Below are positions 1-7,024 of a stretch of DNA of 10,414 nt, piece by piece (position 1 is the stretch's first letter; each line of letters begins with the position of its first letter). The stretch is from an uncultured Lachnospiraceae bacterium (GTDB lineage: Bacteria > Bacillota > Clostridia > Lachnospirales > Lachnospiraceae), in assembly GCA_910579495.1 (NCBI GenBank), contig CAJTVD010000103.1, forward strand, positions 1 to 10,414, given 5' to 3'. Position numbers and translations under genes: made by a program. The notes below the pieces were generated by a model that worked only from the letters and a program-made list of their open reading frames with translations, was not told where the DNA came from and ran no database searches.

Positions 1-258
1 CCATTCCCGAAGCCTTACGTCCCTTTCTATTGGCACACCGTTCTTTCCGTTTGCTTCCAGAATCAGTTCTGCCGTCTGTATGGCACGGAGCATATCGCTG
101 GTATAAACCGCATCAAAATCAATTCCCTTTAATTTTTGCCCTATGTCAGCCACCATCTGCTTTCCTGCTTCGGTGAGCGGTGAATCAGCCCATCCCTGCG
201 CCCGCTCTAAGCTGTTCAAAAGCGTCTGACCATGCCTGACAATGTAAAAACGAACCAT
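1..258 (-). CDS. histidine phosphatase family protein (phosphoglycerate mutase-like), 5' part only
   Basis: This is the first 86 codons of a histidine phosphatase superfamily enzyme; the rest lies beyond the left edge. It starts MVRFYIVRHGQT. The RHG motif at residues 8-10 contains the phosphate-accepting His9, and the PLTEAGKQ segment and the YTSDMLRAIQTAELI segment are both typical of the family. Members are cytosolic and remove phosphate from sugars, nucleotides or other small molecules; the substrate cannot be told from this fragment. The ATG at 258 is chosen because GGAGGTG lies 6 bases upstream and a good promoter lies just before it. It is the first gene of its transcript. Family assignment is very sure, specific function unknown. 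Confidence 0.92.
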   Translation of the reverse strand, partial: MVRFYIVRHGQTLLNSLERAQGWADSPLTEAGKQMVADIGQKLKGIDFDAVYTSDMLRAIQTAELILEANGKNGVPIERDVRLREW

Positions 259-276
259 GCTTTCACCTCCGTTGAC

Positions 277-305
277 AGTATAAGAAATTGACATTAAAAT
301 AGCAA
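277..305 (-). promoter_or_regulatory. sigma-A type promoter of the histidine phosphatase gene
   Basis: On the minus strand a -35 box TTGCTA (305-300) and a -10 box TATACT (282-277) are separated by exactly 17 bases. They lie close in front of the ribosome binding site and ATG at 258, giving a leader of only about 12 bases. Both boxes match the consensus well, so this is a convincing promoter. Confidence 0.7.
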
Positions 306-307
306 GC

Positions 308-329
308 AGTTATTTTTTTGGTAATAACT
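308..329. repeat. 7-bp inverted repeat just upstream of the phosphatase promoter
   Basis: AGTTATT (308-314) and AATAACT (323-329) form a perfect inverted repeat with an 8-base spacer. It sits immediately upstream of the -35 box. It could be an operator or activator site, or only a feature of AT-rich DNA; nothing else in the sequence settles this. Confidence 0.35.
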
Positions 330-412
330 ATCATATTACAGTGAGTATTTAAAAAGAGCCGTCATCCAGCCCTTTCCCTTGTTATCATTTATCCATTTAA
401 TTCTTACCTCTT

Positions 413-527
413 ACCCATATGCAAACACGGAAACTCTGCATACTATCACGGAAACCCTTATATTATCATGAAAACTCCCATCGGGTTTCCGTGATAATAT
501 AGTAAGTTTCCATGTTTGTATATGGGT
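413..527. repeat. 115-bp imperfect hairpin element
   Basis: Two 45-base arms (413-457 and 483-527) are inverted copies matching at 38 of 45 positions, around a 25-base loop. The outer 8 bases and the inner 14 bases of the arms match perfectly. Within it a GGAAAC/GAAAAC-type motif recurs about every 21 bases (near 430, 451 and 471). The left outer segment (417-439) reappears with two changes at 9539-9561. It has no coding potential of its own. It may be a relic of a mobile repeat, a structured RNA, or a tandem protein-binding site; 528-614 next to it holds no gene. Confidence 0.75.
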
Positions 528-614
528 TTTGACTGCGAGTACCGACTTTTGCCTACGAGTATATACTATCCCCGTGAAACAACCCCTGAACAGAAGTTTG
601 CACCCCCACGAATT

Positions 615-656
615 AAGAATCATCAGAACAACCGTCAGCAGTTCATAGCCACTCAT
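615..656 (-). pseudogene. 5' fragment of a holin-like type I toxin gene
   Basis: The minus strand reads MSGYELLTVVLMIL from the ATG at 656. This is the same as the first 14 residues of the intact toxin at 9792-9884 except for one residue. At DNA level 615-662 matches 9843-9890 at 46 of 48 bases. After residue 14 the sequence becomes unrelated: the membrane segment and Lys-Lys tail are missing, the frame runs on into junk, and the strong AAAGGAGG site of the intact copy is absent upstream. It is therefore a truncated duplicate and unlikely to be functional. Confidence 0.75.
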
Positions 657-1021
657 AAGCAAAGAAAAGCAGGCGCATCATTTTGGGAAATAAATATATT
701 CTCCATTTGCAACATAAAAAGGTCCGTCAGAAACAGCAACGAATAATTTAACACCGAAAAGAAGATGTGCTGTTTCCATTCCGCCTTATAAAACACTGTG
801 CAAAATGCCATCAGAATTAAAACCATCAGCAGCACTTTAATCCCCATTGGGACAAAATAGCCGCCAAGATATGCACTGGCAAAGCAGAAAATATACAAAA
901 CAACATATCTGCACTTTCCCAACCACCCCGTATCCTTTTTCTTCAAAAACGTGTCAAAGAAATATATGCTCCCCCACGTCTCTATCGCCATGATACAGAA
1001 TGAAAGTACCCACAATGCCAT
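653..1021 (-). pseudogene. truncated agr-type (GHKL) sensor kinase, membrane part only
   Basis: About 122 codons from the ATG at 1021 encode four hydrophobic membrane segments, among them MALWVLSFCIMAIETW, YVVLYIFCFASAYLGGYF and GIKVLLMVLILMAF. The pattern is that of the N-terminal sensor domain of AgrC-like GHKL kinases, which normally have about 430 residues. The dimerisation and ATPase domains are absent: the frame ends with APAFLCL at the junction with the toxin fragment. The gene starts right at the stop of the LytTR regulator, as in intact regulator-kinase operons; a GTG at 1027 would overlap that stop. The call rests on the membrane pattern plus the LytTR neighbour, since no catalytic motif remains. 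It is presumably inactive. Confidence 0.7.
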
Positions 1022-1023
1022 AA

Positions 1024-1424
1024 TCACTCCGCCCCCTTAAACAAGGCATACTGCCGTTTCACTTCCGGATATCTTGACTTTGGGACGGATATCACCTTCC
1101 CTGTTGCCAGGACCATGACATAGCTGCTGAGCTTCCCGACATACCGCATATTGATGAGGAAACTCTGGTGTATCCGCACGAAGCCCATCCCCGCCAGTTC
1201 CGCTTCCAGCTCACCCATCTTCTTATAAATGCTGTACGTCTGCCCCGCTGTGTAGAACACGTTCTTGTGCCTGCTGGTCTCGATATAGATGATGCCGTCC
1301 ACCCGCAGGCGCACGTTCCCCTCTACAAAGCCGAACTCCACCACCCGCTCCGCCCACAGACTTTTAACAGTGCCTTAAGCATGCTACGGTCATCCTTACT
1401 GTCATCACAAATCACTATCTTCAT
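1024..1424 (-). pseudogene. LytTR-family response regulator with receiver domain deleted
   Basis: The ATG at 1424 begins MKIVICDDSKDDRSMLK, the classical first strand and acidic pocket of a receiver domain. After about 21 residues the frame runs into a stop. In a different frame (from about 1344 to 1024) follows a nearly complete LytTR DNA-binding domain, containing VDGIIYIETSRHKNVFYT and FVRIHQSFLINMRYV. Intact AgrA/LytR-type regulators have about 240 residues, so roughly 100 residues of the receiver, including the phosphorylated Asp, are missing and the junction is out of frame. A TATAAT box (1452-1457) and a weak GAGGAAA site precede the start. The LytTR part could be made alone from the GTG at 1344, but no ribosome binding site supports that. 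Confidence 0.85.
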
Positions 1425-1747
1425 TCTTTTTTCCTCAATTCTGGATTTTTTCATTATAAACTATATCGGATTATGGAATATCTAAACAAACGCTTACCAA
1501 ACGCCATTGCACGAAACGACTATAGGTGCAGATTATAACCGTCTGTCATTTTGAAATATAAAGAAATGGATTTTGAATTCTTAAGATATCACCGGTGCCG
1601 CTTTTCTTCCTGAAGAAAACATATGGATCATTAAAGCCGGGCAGATAGATCCCGCCTATACTGCCTGTTCCTGAAAAACACCTGTTGTGCAAAGAACCGC
1701 GAACCGAATTGACCTGTATTATTTCACTTCTTCTGGTAAGTTACCTG
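1425..1747. other. gene-free stretch
   Basis: This region holds the probable -10 region of the LytTR remnant (1452-1457) and otherwise no convincing gene. A minus-strand open stretch from about 1737 to 1546 (63 codons, ending LRIQNPFLYISK) follows the lipoprotein stop, but has no start codon with a ribosome binding site. An imperfect inverted repeat (AAGTTAC near 1760 with GTAACTT near 1737) overlaps the end of the lipoprotein gene but lacks a T-run. No clear terminator was found. Confidence 0.45.
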
Positions 1748-2923
1748 TTAATATCTCAATACAGTAACTTTGTAACGATACCCATTATTCTCCAGAAATT
1801 CTTCACCCCAGAATACCACTGCCTGATCACTTACAATCTTTATCCCGTTCATGCTTTCATAATTATCGTTATACAGGACGACGGGCTGGCCATCGACTTT
1901 CCCGTCCACAATGCGCACACCGCTGATCTGATACATGGAGTAATTGACCCATTCCATCAAAAACATGTGATCTCCGTTTGCGCATACACAGACGAAGGGA
2001 TCATAAGCGCCCGCGTTACCCGATATCAGTTTTGTTTTTACCGGCTGCGAACGGATATCCTTGATCAGATAAACATCCCCGCTCTCTTCCTGGACGAACA
2101 GACCCGCCTGCGTATACCTGACAGGACAGGCAGGCGTCTTTGAATATTCCGGCAGCGTTTCCATGGTAGCAGTATCCGGCAGGAGCAGCCAATTATAAGA
2201 CATCGTATTGTCAAAAGTACCAATCTGCTCCCGCACATAGATCTCCGTGCCGTCAGCATTGGGACAGACATTCCTCCATGCAGGTCCATTTCCCTTCATC
2301 TGAAACGAAACGACTGTATAGCCAAAGCCATCCTCCGGCTCAGTTTCCATCTCATAGCGGGTCACCTGCCATTCCTTATAGGTGTCTCCGCTATCGCCGT
2401 TCTGCCAGGAAAAAAGCATAGTGCCGTCATCACTCCAGATATAGGAAAAATTCTCCTCCTGCTCCCGCCATCTGTGCAGAATATGCCTGGTCCCCTGACT
2501 CGGACAAAGAACGGCCAGAGCCATCTCCTCCCCATCCTGCACTTCATAAGAAAGATATCCTCCACCCGGGGCGATCAATACATTTGCCAGAGAACGGCCG
2601 TCCACAAACACACTGCTTAAGACAGTATCTTCCCTTGTGTCAATAACCTGATAGACATATCTGCCATCTTCTTTTTTCACCAGGCAGAGCATATCTGTCC
2701 CCACATCTCCCCATGCCAGACTAATCACATTCTCTGCATAACCACTGCCAATGTACTGCTGGATATGATCGAAACGAAATTTTTCCGAATCCATTACCTG
2801 CTTTTCCAAGGGTGGAAGGACAATGGTCTTCTCCTGCTCTCCCACACCGCAGCCGCTTAAAACTGCCGCTGTCAGAATCCCTCCCCAAAAAACAATACAG
2901 CGTTTACGTTTTCTTTGTTTCAT
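1748..2923 (-). CDS. lipoprotein with probable beta-propeller fold, third gene of two-component operon
   Basis: A 391-residue exported lipoprotein. The N-terminus has six basic residues, a hydrophobic stretch, and the lipobox LSGC with the lipidated Cys at residue 25. The remainder has repeated short strands of the WD40/TolB-like type (for example SLAWGDVGTDMLCL, YIWSDDGTMLFSW, NADGTEIYV), suggesting an extracytoplasmic beta-propeller; this is inferred from the pattern only. The ATG at 2923 has AAAGGA 8-9 bases upstream. It lies 24 bases after the sensor kinase stop, so it is almost surely co-transcribed. A likely role is an accessory sensor or effector at the membrane surface for the kinase. 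The exact function is not recognised. Confidence 0.85.
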   Translation of the reverse strand: MKQRKRKRCIVFWGGILTAAVLSGCGVGEQEKTIVLPPLEKQVMDSEKFRFDHIQQYIGSGYAENVISLAWGDVGTDMLCLVKKEDGRYVYQVIDTREDTVLSSVFVDGRSLANVLIAPGGGYLSYEVQDGEEMALAVLCPSQGTRHILHRWREQEENFSYIWSDDGTMLFSWQNGDSGDTYKEWQVTRYEMETEPEDGFGYTVVSFQMKGNGPAWRNVCPNADGTEIYVREQIGTFDNTMSYNWLLLPDTATMETLPEYSKTPACPVRYTQAGLFVQEESGDVYLIKDIRSQPVKTKLISGNAGAYDPFVCVCANGDHMFLMEWVNYSMYQISGVRIVDGKVDGQPVVLYNDNYESMNGIKIVSDQAVVFWGEEFLENNGYRYKVTVLRY

Positions 2924-2947
2924 ATTTCCATTCCTTTCGCCCCGCTT

Positions 2948-4462
2948 TTAGACTTTCCCATGCTGGTCCACCGCCGGAAAACAGATGGTAAATATAGTTT
3001 CTTTACCGGGAATACTGGCCGCCTTAATGTACCCCTGATGCTCCTCCATGATCCTGGCGGCAATAGAAAGTCCAAGGCCGGCACTTCCCAGCGCTCTTGA
3101 TAACCCCTTATCCGCCCGGTAAAACGGTTCAAAAATCATTTCCAGATCATCTTTCCGGATTCCCTGCCCCTGATTAGATACCGTGACCCGAACCTGCCCG
3201 CCTTGTCCTGTGAGCTGAATATGGATCGGCTTTCCCGGTTCTCCGTATTTGATGGCATTGTCGATCACATTGATCAGTACCTGCCGGATCTTATCTTCCT
3301 TTCCGGCCACAGGGAGGCATTCTTTTGTCCCTTTCAGTATCAGCGTATTATCATAACGGTTGGCTTTGATCTTCATGGTTTCCGTGACATTCTCTACAAT
3401 CTCTGCCAGATTCAGCCGCCTCACATCCTCTGTATCCGCCTTATCCTGCAGTTCCAACAGCTGTACCACCATTCGGTGAAGCCGGGTACTCTCCTTCAAT
3501 ATGTGTCCTGTTCCGGTATAAAACAGCGCTTCATCCCCGGGCCCGTTTTTCTCCATCAGCTGCGCATACCCGGAAATCGTGGTAAGGGGCGTCTTCAATT
3601 CATGAGTTACATTATTGTAAAATTCCTGGCGGCTGCTCCACAGCGTGAGAATACGGTCCTTGTCATCCCGGATCTTTTGAAACTGTTCCTCTGTTACCTG
3701 AAGCATTTCCATATAATTGGAAAACAATTCCCCGATCTCATCCCTGCGCCCCTGAAGCTGCAGACTGCTTAGAATCATGCTTCCCTGCCTGCCGTCAGCC
3801 AGATGGGTGGAAATCTCACTGGCCGCCTGGCTCAGCCTGCGGATGGGCAGCAGTATCCGATAGACTGTAAACCAGATGATCAGACAGATCAGGGTGAAGA
3901 CCGCCACTGTGATCCAGGCCATCCGTTGGATCATATCCGACTGTCCCCTATAGAATCCCCCATAATCAAAAAAGCTGCTGATAATCCCGATAAACTGCCC
4001 ATTGAGATTCACGGGCATGGAAAAATATACCTCACATTGACCGCCCTTTCCATAGCGGACCACAAAAGCGCTTTCCTGTTCTCCAGCTCTTGCAAAATCC
4101 TCCTGCTCCTTCCGTAATGCAAAAGCCCTGGCATCTCCTGCCAGCAGCGCTCCCTCAGGACTGCAGAGAAAAATCCCATCATATCCGGCATTCCTTAACT
4201 GCTCTTCTATCTCGTTCTTATACAGTTGAAAACTGACGGCATCCATCCTGCTGTCATTTAACAGCAGCGTCTGCTGTACATAGAGCAGACTGTTATCACG
4301 CACCCGCTGCATCTCCTCCGTGATCTGCTTTTCAATCTGATACCGCATCTGTATTCCCACAAAGTAAGCGACCAAAAACATCCCGGCAATCCCGGGCAGC
4401 ACAATCCAAAGGCTGCTGCGGAATAAAATACTGTGAAAAAAGCTACGTTTCTTCCGGTGCAT
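2948..4462 (-). CDS. sensor histidine kinase (HAMP, HisKA, HATPase)
   Basis: A 504-residue membrane kinase. Order: membrane segment at about 18-38, extracytoplasmic sensing domain at about 39-180, second membrane segment at about 182-201, HAMP linker at about 202-255, then the H-box FYNNVTHELKTPLTTISGY with phospho-acceptor His287. The ATP-binding domain follows: N-box INVIDNAIKYG (397-407), G1 NQGQGI (430-435), F-box FEPFYR and G2 GLGLS (462-466). All catalytic motifs are present. The ATG at 4462 overlaps the regulator gene by 20 bases, indicating translational coupling; an in-frame GTG at 4507 is less likely because it would overlap by 65 bases without a better ribosome binding site. The partner is the adjacent OmpR-type regulator. 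The signal is not evident. Confidence 0.95.
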   Translation of the reverse strand: MHRKKRSFFHSILFRSSLWIVLPGIAGMFLVAYFVGIQMRYQIEKQITEEMQRVRDNSLLYVQQTLLLNDSRMDAVSFQLYKNEIEEQLRNAGYDGIFLCSPEGALLAGDARAFALRKEQEDFARAGEQESAFVVRYGKGGQCEVYFSMPVNLNGQFIGIISSFFDYGGFYRGQSDMIQRMAWITVAVFTLICLIIWFTVYRILLPIRRLSQAASEISTHLADGRQGSMILSSLQLQGRRDEIGELFSNYMEMLQVTEEQFQKIRDDKDRILTLWSSRQEFYNNVTHELKTPLTTISGYAQLMEKNGPGDEALFYTGTGHILKESTRLHRMVVQLLELQDKADTEDVRRLNLAEIVENVTETMKIKANRYDNTLILKGTKECLPVAGKEDKIRQVLINVIDNAIKYGEPGKPIHIQLTGQGGQVRVTVSNQGQGIRKDDLEMIFEPFYRADKGLSRALGSAGLGLSIAARIMEEHQGYIKAASIPGKETIFTICFPAVDQHGKV

Positions 4463-5153
4463 ACTTATACCCCACTCCAAATACTGTAACAATAGCTTCT
4501 CCCGCACGGAGCTTCTTCCGCAGACGCTGTATATGCATATCTACCGTTCTGGTATCCCCCGCATATTCATAGCCCCAGACAGCATCCAACAGCCTTTCCC
4601 TGGTAAAAACCTGCCTTGGATGGCGGGCCATCCACACTAACAGGTCAAATTCCTTCGGCGTCAGTTCCACCGGCTCCCCGTCTTGGACAACAGCCCGCTC
4701 ATTTTCATAAATCTGGCCACCCGGAATGCTGATCTGCTCTCTCTTTTCCGGCCCAAGGGTCTTCTGAAAGCGCCGCAGAACCGCCCGGATGCGGATATTG
4801 ACCTCCCTTAAGTCAAAAGGCTTGGTGATATAGTCATCGGCTCCGCAGGACATCCCGTACACCTTATCTTCAATGGCTCCCCGTGCCGTAAGCATAATCA
4901 CAGGGATATCGTATTTGCCCATCATCAGCTTTAGCAGATCCACTCCGCCTAAGTCGGGAAGCATCCAGTCCAAAAGCACTAGCTGCGGTTTAAACTCTTC
5001 CATCGCCAGCATTCCCTGTGCCCCGGTATAAACACATTTTACGGTAAATCCTTCCCGGCACAGGTCATATTTTAAAAGATCCGCAATGGGTTTTTCATCT
5101 TCTATGATGAGTATCCGCGTCGCACCAGCATCCCTTTCTCCCACTCGTTCCAT
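4443..5153 (-). CDS. OmpR/PhoB-family response regulator
   Basis: A 236-residue DNA-binding regulator. The receiver domain (about 13-128) carries the acidic pair E18/D19, the phosphorylated Asp62 in LLDWMLPD, Thr89 in MLTAR and Lys111 in ITKPF. The winged-helix domain (about 142-232) contains ELTPKEFDLLVWMARHP and DTRTVDMHIQRLRKKL, typical of the family. The ATG at 5153 is preferred because GGAAGG lies 7 bases upstream and the receiver begins 12 residues later; a TTG at 5216 would add 21 unsupported residues. It is the first gene of a regulator-kinase-lipoprotein operon and probably controls it together with envelope genes elsewhere. Confidence 0.95.
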   Translation of the reverse strand: MERVGERDAGATRILIIEDEKPIADLLKYDLCREGFTVKCVYTGAQGMLAMEEFKPQLVLLDWMLPDLGGVDLLKLMMGKYDIPVIMLTARGAIEDKVYGMSCGADDYITKPFDLREVNIRIRAVLRRFQKTLGPEKREQISIPGGQIYENERAVVQDGEPVELTPKEFDLLVWMARHPRQVFTRERLLDAVWGYEYAGDTRTVDMHIQRLRKKLRAGEAIVTVFGVGYKYAPEET

Positions 5154-5253
5154 CCTTACACCTTCCTGCCCGCCCTGACGGGTCTTTCGTTTGATATTTG
5201 GAAGCACCTTGCTCAAAATTCTTCCGTTTACTATTGGAAAGCATCTTTCTCAA

Positions 5254-5282
5254 AGTATATCGGATACTACGGCAGAAAACTA
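5254..5282 (-). promoter_or_regulatory. possible promoter of the two-component operon
   Basis: A perfect -10 box TATACT lies at 5259-5254, about 100 bases before the regulator ATG. With a 17-base spacer the -35 position reads TAGTTT, a poor match, which would fit a promoter needing an activator such as the regulator itself. The rest of 5154-5412 shows no gene. Confidence 0.35.
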
Positions 5283-5412
5283 TAAATCATCCCTGTTTTT
5301 CTACTGCGATCCGCTTTCCCTGTCCTGTATTCTCCAACAGCTTAAAAAGATACTCCCTGTGAAATGTTACTGTGGACAGCTTTTGTATTGTTTCATTGCT
5401 GATAGATGCGAA

Positions 5413-5444
5413 AGAGCGTTCATTGTCTTTCCAACAAACGCTCT
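5413..5444 (-). terminator. possible terminator after the Glu/Lys-rich lipoprotein gene
   Basis: AGAGCGTT (5413-5420) and AACGCTCT (5437-5444) form a perfect 8-bp stem with a 16-base loop, about 20 bases beyond the lipoprotein stop. The minus-strand tail is only TTTC, so termination may be weak. Confidence 0.4.
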
Positions 5445-5465
5445 CCTGTCTTAATGGGAAATCTC

Positions 5466-6260
5466 TTACTGATCATCCATTGATACTGCAAAGGTATCTG
5501 CTATTAACGGCAATAAAGCTCCCCACCCTTCTTCCGCTTCAATAGGATAGCAATAGTTGACGCCCCATACATCATTTTCAAATTCATTAAGCCTGACTTT
5601 ATATATCACTTCACCTTCCTGCCTGGTCATATCAGAATTTTCCAATGTATAGCCGGCACTTTTCAATTCCTCCTTAACCTGATCTCCGGTTTTGTCATCA
5701 TAATGAGTTATCCAAAGTTGAACCTGACCATTCAGCACAATCTTTCCCTCAAACACAGCTGTCCATGCATCGGTTGCGTGCTGCTGCCAGTCTTTGTCTG
5801 TTAAATAAATGACATATCCTTCTCCTGCAAAAAGTGTGGCGGGTATTTCCTCCATCTCACCTTCTCTCATGATCTTAAGGACCATTTTTTCCTCTGTATA
5901 CTCTTTTTCTGCTTTCTCCGCTTCTGCCTCTTTCTCTGTTTTCTCCACTTCCTCTGTTTTCTCCGCTACCTCGGCTTTCTCTGCTACCTCGGCTTTCTCT
6001 GTTTTCTCCACCTTCTCCTCAGAAGTTTCAGGTACTGGCGTATTTTCCAATATGGCATTATCAGCCGTGGAATCCTCAACAGGCAGGATATTCTCACTTT
6101 CTGATTGATCTGACTGGCCAGACTGATCAGATACAGCCTCTGCATTTTCTTTTGTCATCGAACAGCCTGTCATCGTTCCAATACTGATCGTAAAAACAGC
6201 TGCACATATCAATATGGAAATCCCATTTTTCTTCACTTTCTTTATAAATCTTTTTCTCAT
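5466..6260 (-). CDS. lipoprotein with Glu/Lys-rich linker and C-terminal domain of unknown function
   Basis: A 264-residue lipoprotein. A basic start (MRKRFIKKVKK) and a hydrophobic segment (14-30) lead to the lipobox MTGC, with Cys33 lipidated. Residues 34-82 are acidic and Ser/Gln-rich, and 83-124 is an almost pure Glu/Lys/Ala/Val linker with the repeated unit KAEVAE. A globular domain follows (about 126-264; IPATLFAGEGYVIYLTDKDW, VWGVNYCYPI), presumably held out from the membrane by the linker. The ATG at 6260 has GGAGG 10 bases upstream; a longer frame from 6362 would place the signal peptide inside the protein. It follows the amidotransferase remnant by 43 bases and probably shares its promoter. 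I do not recognise the C-terminal domain. Confidence 0.85.
   Translation of the reverse strand: MRKRFIKKVKKNGISILICAAVFTISIGTMTGCSMTKENAEAVSDQSGQSDQSESENILPVEDSTADNAILENTPVPETSEEKVEKTEKAEVAEKAEVAEKTEEVEKTEKEAEAEKAEKEYTEEKMVLKIMREGEMEEIPATLFAGEGYVIYLTDKDWQQHATDAWTAVFEGKIVLNGQVQLWITHYDDKTGDQVKEELKSAGYTLENSDMTRQEGEVIYKVRLNEFENDVWGVNYCYPIEAEEGWGALLPLIADTFAVSMDDQ
5907..6014 (-). repeat. low-complexity Glu/Lys repeat region with two perfect 18-base copies
   Basis: The linker-coding part of the lipoprotein is repetitive. Two perfect tandem 18-base units lie at 5965-5982 and 5983-6000 (KAEVAE twice), with diverged 6-codon units (KTEEVE, KTEKEA) beside them. Such a tract can change length by slippage in steps of six residues without breaking the frame. 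Confidence 0.7.
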
Positions 6261-6303
6261 AGTGTTCTTTCCTCCGTAATAATGTGTCGATAAAACAGTT
6301 CTT

Positions 6304-6429
6304 TTAGCCAGCCAATCCAAAACCGGCAGCACTCCTATCATGCCCGCGATACCAAATCGCACGCATCATACGCCCCGGCATCTGCTTCCCCTCCACAGTA
6401 TCCCCAGGGAACCCACATATTCCACACAT
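6304..6429 (-). pseudogene. N-terminal remnant of class II glutamine amidotransferase (asparagine synthetase type)
   Basis: A 41-codon frame starts MCGICGFPGD and continues to IWYRGHDRSAAGFGLAG, then stops. MCGI..G with the nucleophilic Cys2 and the later HRGPD-like segment (here YRGHD) are the signature of the Ntn-type glutaminase domain of AsnB-like proteins, which normally exceed 500 residues. Only the first motifs remain, and the expected spacing after RGPD is lost. The ribosome binding site AAAGGAGAAGG before the ATG at 6429 is strong, so a peptide may still be made. It precedes the Glu/Lys-rich lipoprotein by 43 bases and may now act mainly as a leader frame. It could not be an active enzyme at this length. 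Confidence 0.6.
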
Positions 6430-6465
6430 AGCACCTTCTCCTTTGTTTTTTATTTCCATGGAGAT

Positions 6466-6508
6466 ATTCTAGCAAACAAATATATCAAGGATACAATGAA
6501 ATTGTATC
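6466..6508 (-). promoter_or_regulatory. promoter region with perfect palindromic operator (6490-6508)
   Basis: A -10-like box TAGAAT (6471-6466) lies 37 bases before the amidotransferase-remnant ATG. The perfect inverted repeat GATACAAT/ATTGTATC, with 3 central bases, occupies 6490-6508, exactly where a -35 box should be. A repressor bound here would block transcription of the lipoprotein unit. The nearby broken XRE gene on the other strand is a natural candidate for its former regulator (inference). Confidence 0.5.
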
Positions 6509-6581
6509 AGAAATGTAAAAATTGTTCTTTAACTGATTATCCGAAACGCTTTCTTTATCTTACACCCACATAACTTTTCCC

Positions 6582-6659
6582 AATGAAATAAAAAGAATCC
6601 GCGAAGAGCGACAGCGATTAGATCTTACACAGGCACAGTTGGCAGAAGATATTGATATT
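6582..6659 (+). pseudogene. XRE-family helix-turn-helix regulator, N-terminal fragment
   Basis: The plus-strand frame reads EIKRIREERQRLDLTQAQLAEDIDI, the first helices of an XRE/Cro-type HTH domain (compare the common pattern RIRE.R...LTQ..LAE...IS). The start is broken: an ATG at 6583 is followed by AAATAAAAAG, and one extra A would restore an in-frame MKIKRIRE. No ribosome binding site is visible. After residue 26 the family match ends, where the response regulator fragment begins on the other strand. It is therefore a double-truncated or frameshifted remnant, divergent from the palindromic operator at 6490-6508. Confidence 0.65.
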
Positions 6660-6662
6660 CTG

Positions 6663-6743
6663 GCAGGGTACATCCTGCTTTTCTATCAGCCTTTTTATCA
6701 AATAGCGGGTATTTTCTTCATCATCGCAAACTGCTATATTCAA
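6663..6743 (-). pseudogene. N-terminal fragment of a second LytTR/AgrA-type response regulator
   Basis: From the TTG at 6743 the minus strand reads NIAVCDDEENTRYLIKRLIE before the frame runs into antisense of the XRE fragment at about 6662. The CDDE motif with its flanking strand and helix is the start of the receiver domain of LytTR-type regulators. The start is supported by AGGTGATCC just upstream, the same sequence that precedes the TTG start of the radical SAM gene at 7958. No DNA-binding domain remains. It is a separate gene remnant from the regulator at 1024-1424, with a different sequence. Confidence 0.62.
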
Positions 6744-7024
6744 TCTGGATCACCTTGTACCAACGTTTTATTACCAATAAGGACTGTTATTTCCCGTCCA
6801 TCTATTTTACCGGCAGATATTGGTGAAAAGGAAGAGGGGATGTTGTATCTGGGCACTTGGCGGTAGTGACTGGACATTTATAAAAAACATCTTTTCCCCT
6901 ATAAAGGAGGCGGATGCCCCACTGGGTGGCACAAACACAAACCACCGTGTAAGCATATTACCCCTAACTTCCCCACTTTCCAGGTAATTTCCGTTATCAG
7001 CCGCCCGGCCTGCAGAAATAACAG
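6744..7024. other. stretch without a supported gene
   Basis: No gene of known family was seen on either strand. A plus-strand 12-codon frame at 6914-6952 (MPHWVAQTQTTV) follows AAAGGAGG, but the spacing is only 3 bases. Small self-complementary pieces (GGTGG and CCACC near 6926-6946; GGGGATGTT and AACATC...CCCC at 6836-6900) suggest possible RNA structure without a clear role. Confidence 0.4.

Noticed and set aside
411..662. 83-codon minus-strand frame containing the toxin start
   Set aside because: Only the first 14 toxin codons are meaningful; the remainder is the hairpin element read through.
1546..1737. Open minus-strand stretch after the lipoprotein, ending LRIQNPFLYISK
   Set aside because: No start codon with ribosome binding site and no recognisable family; may be a remnant but cannot be supported.
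6914..6952. 12-codon plus-strand frame MPHWVAQTQTTV after AAAGGAGG
   Set aside because: Spacing of 3 bases to the ATG is too short, and no downstream gene exists on that strand for it to act as a leader.
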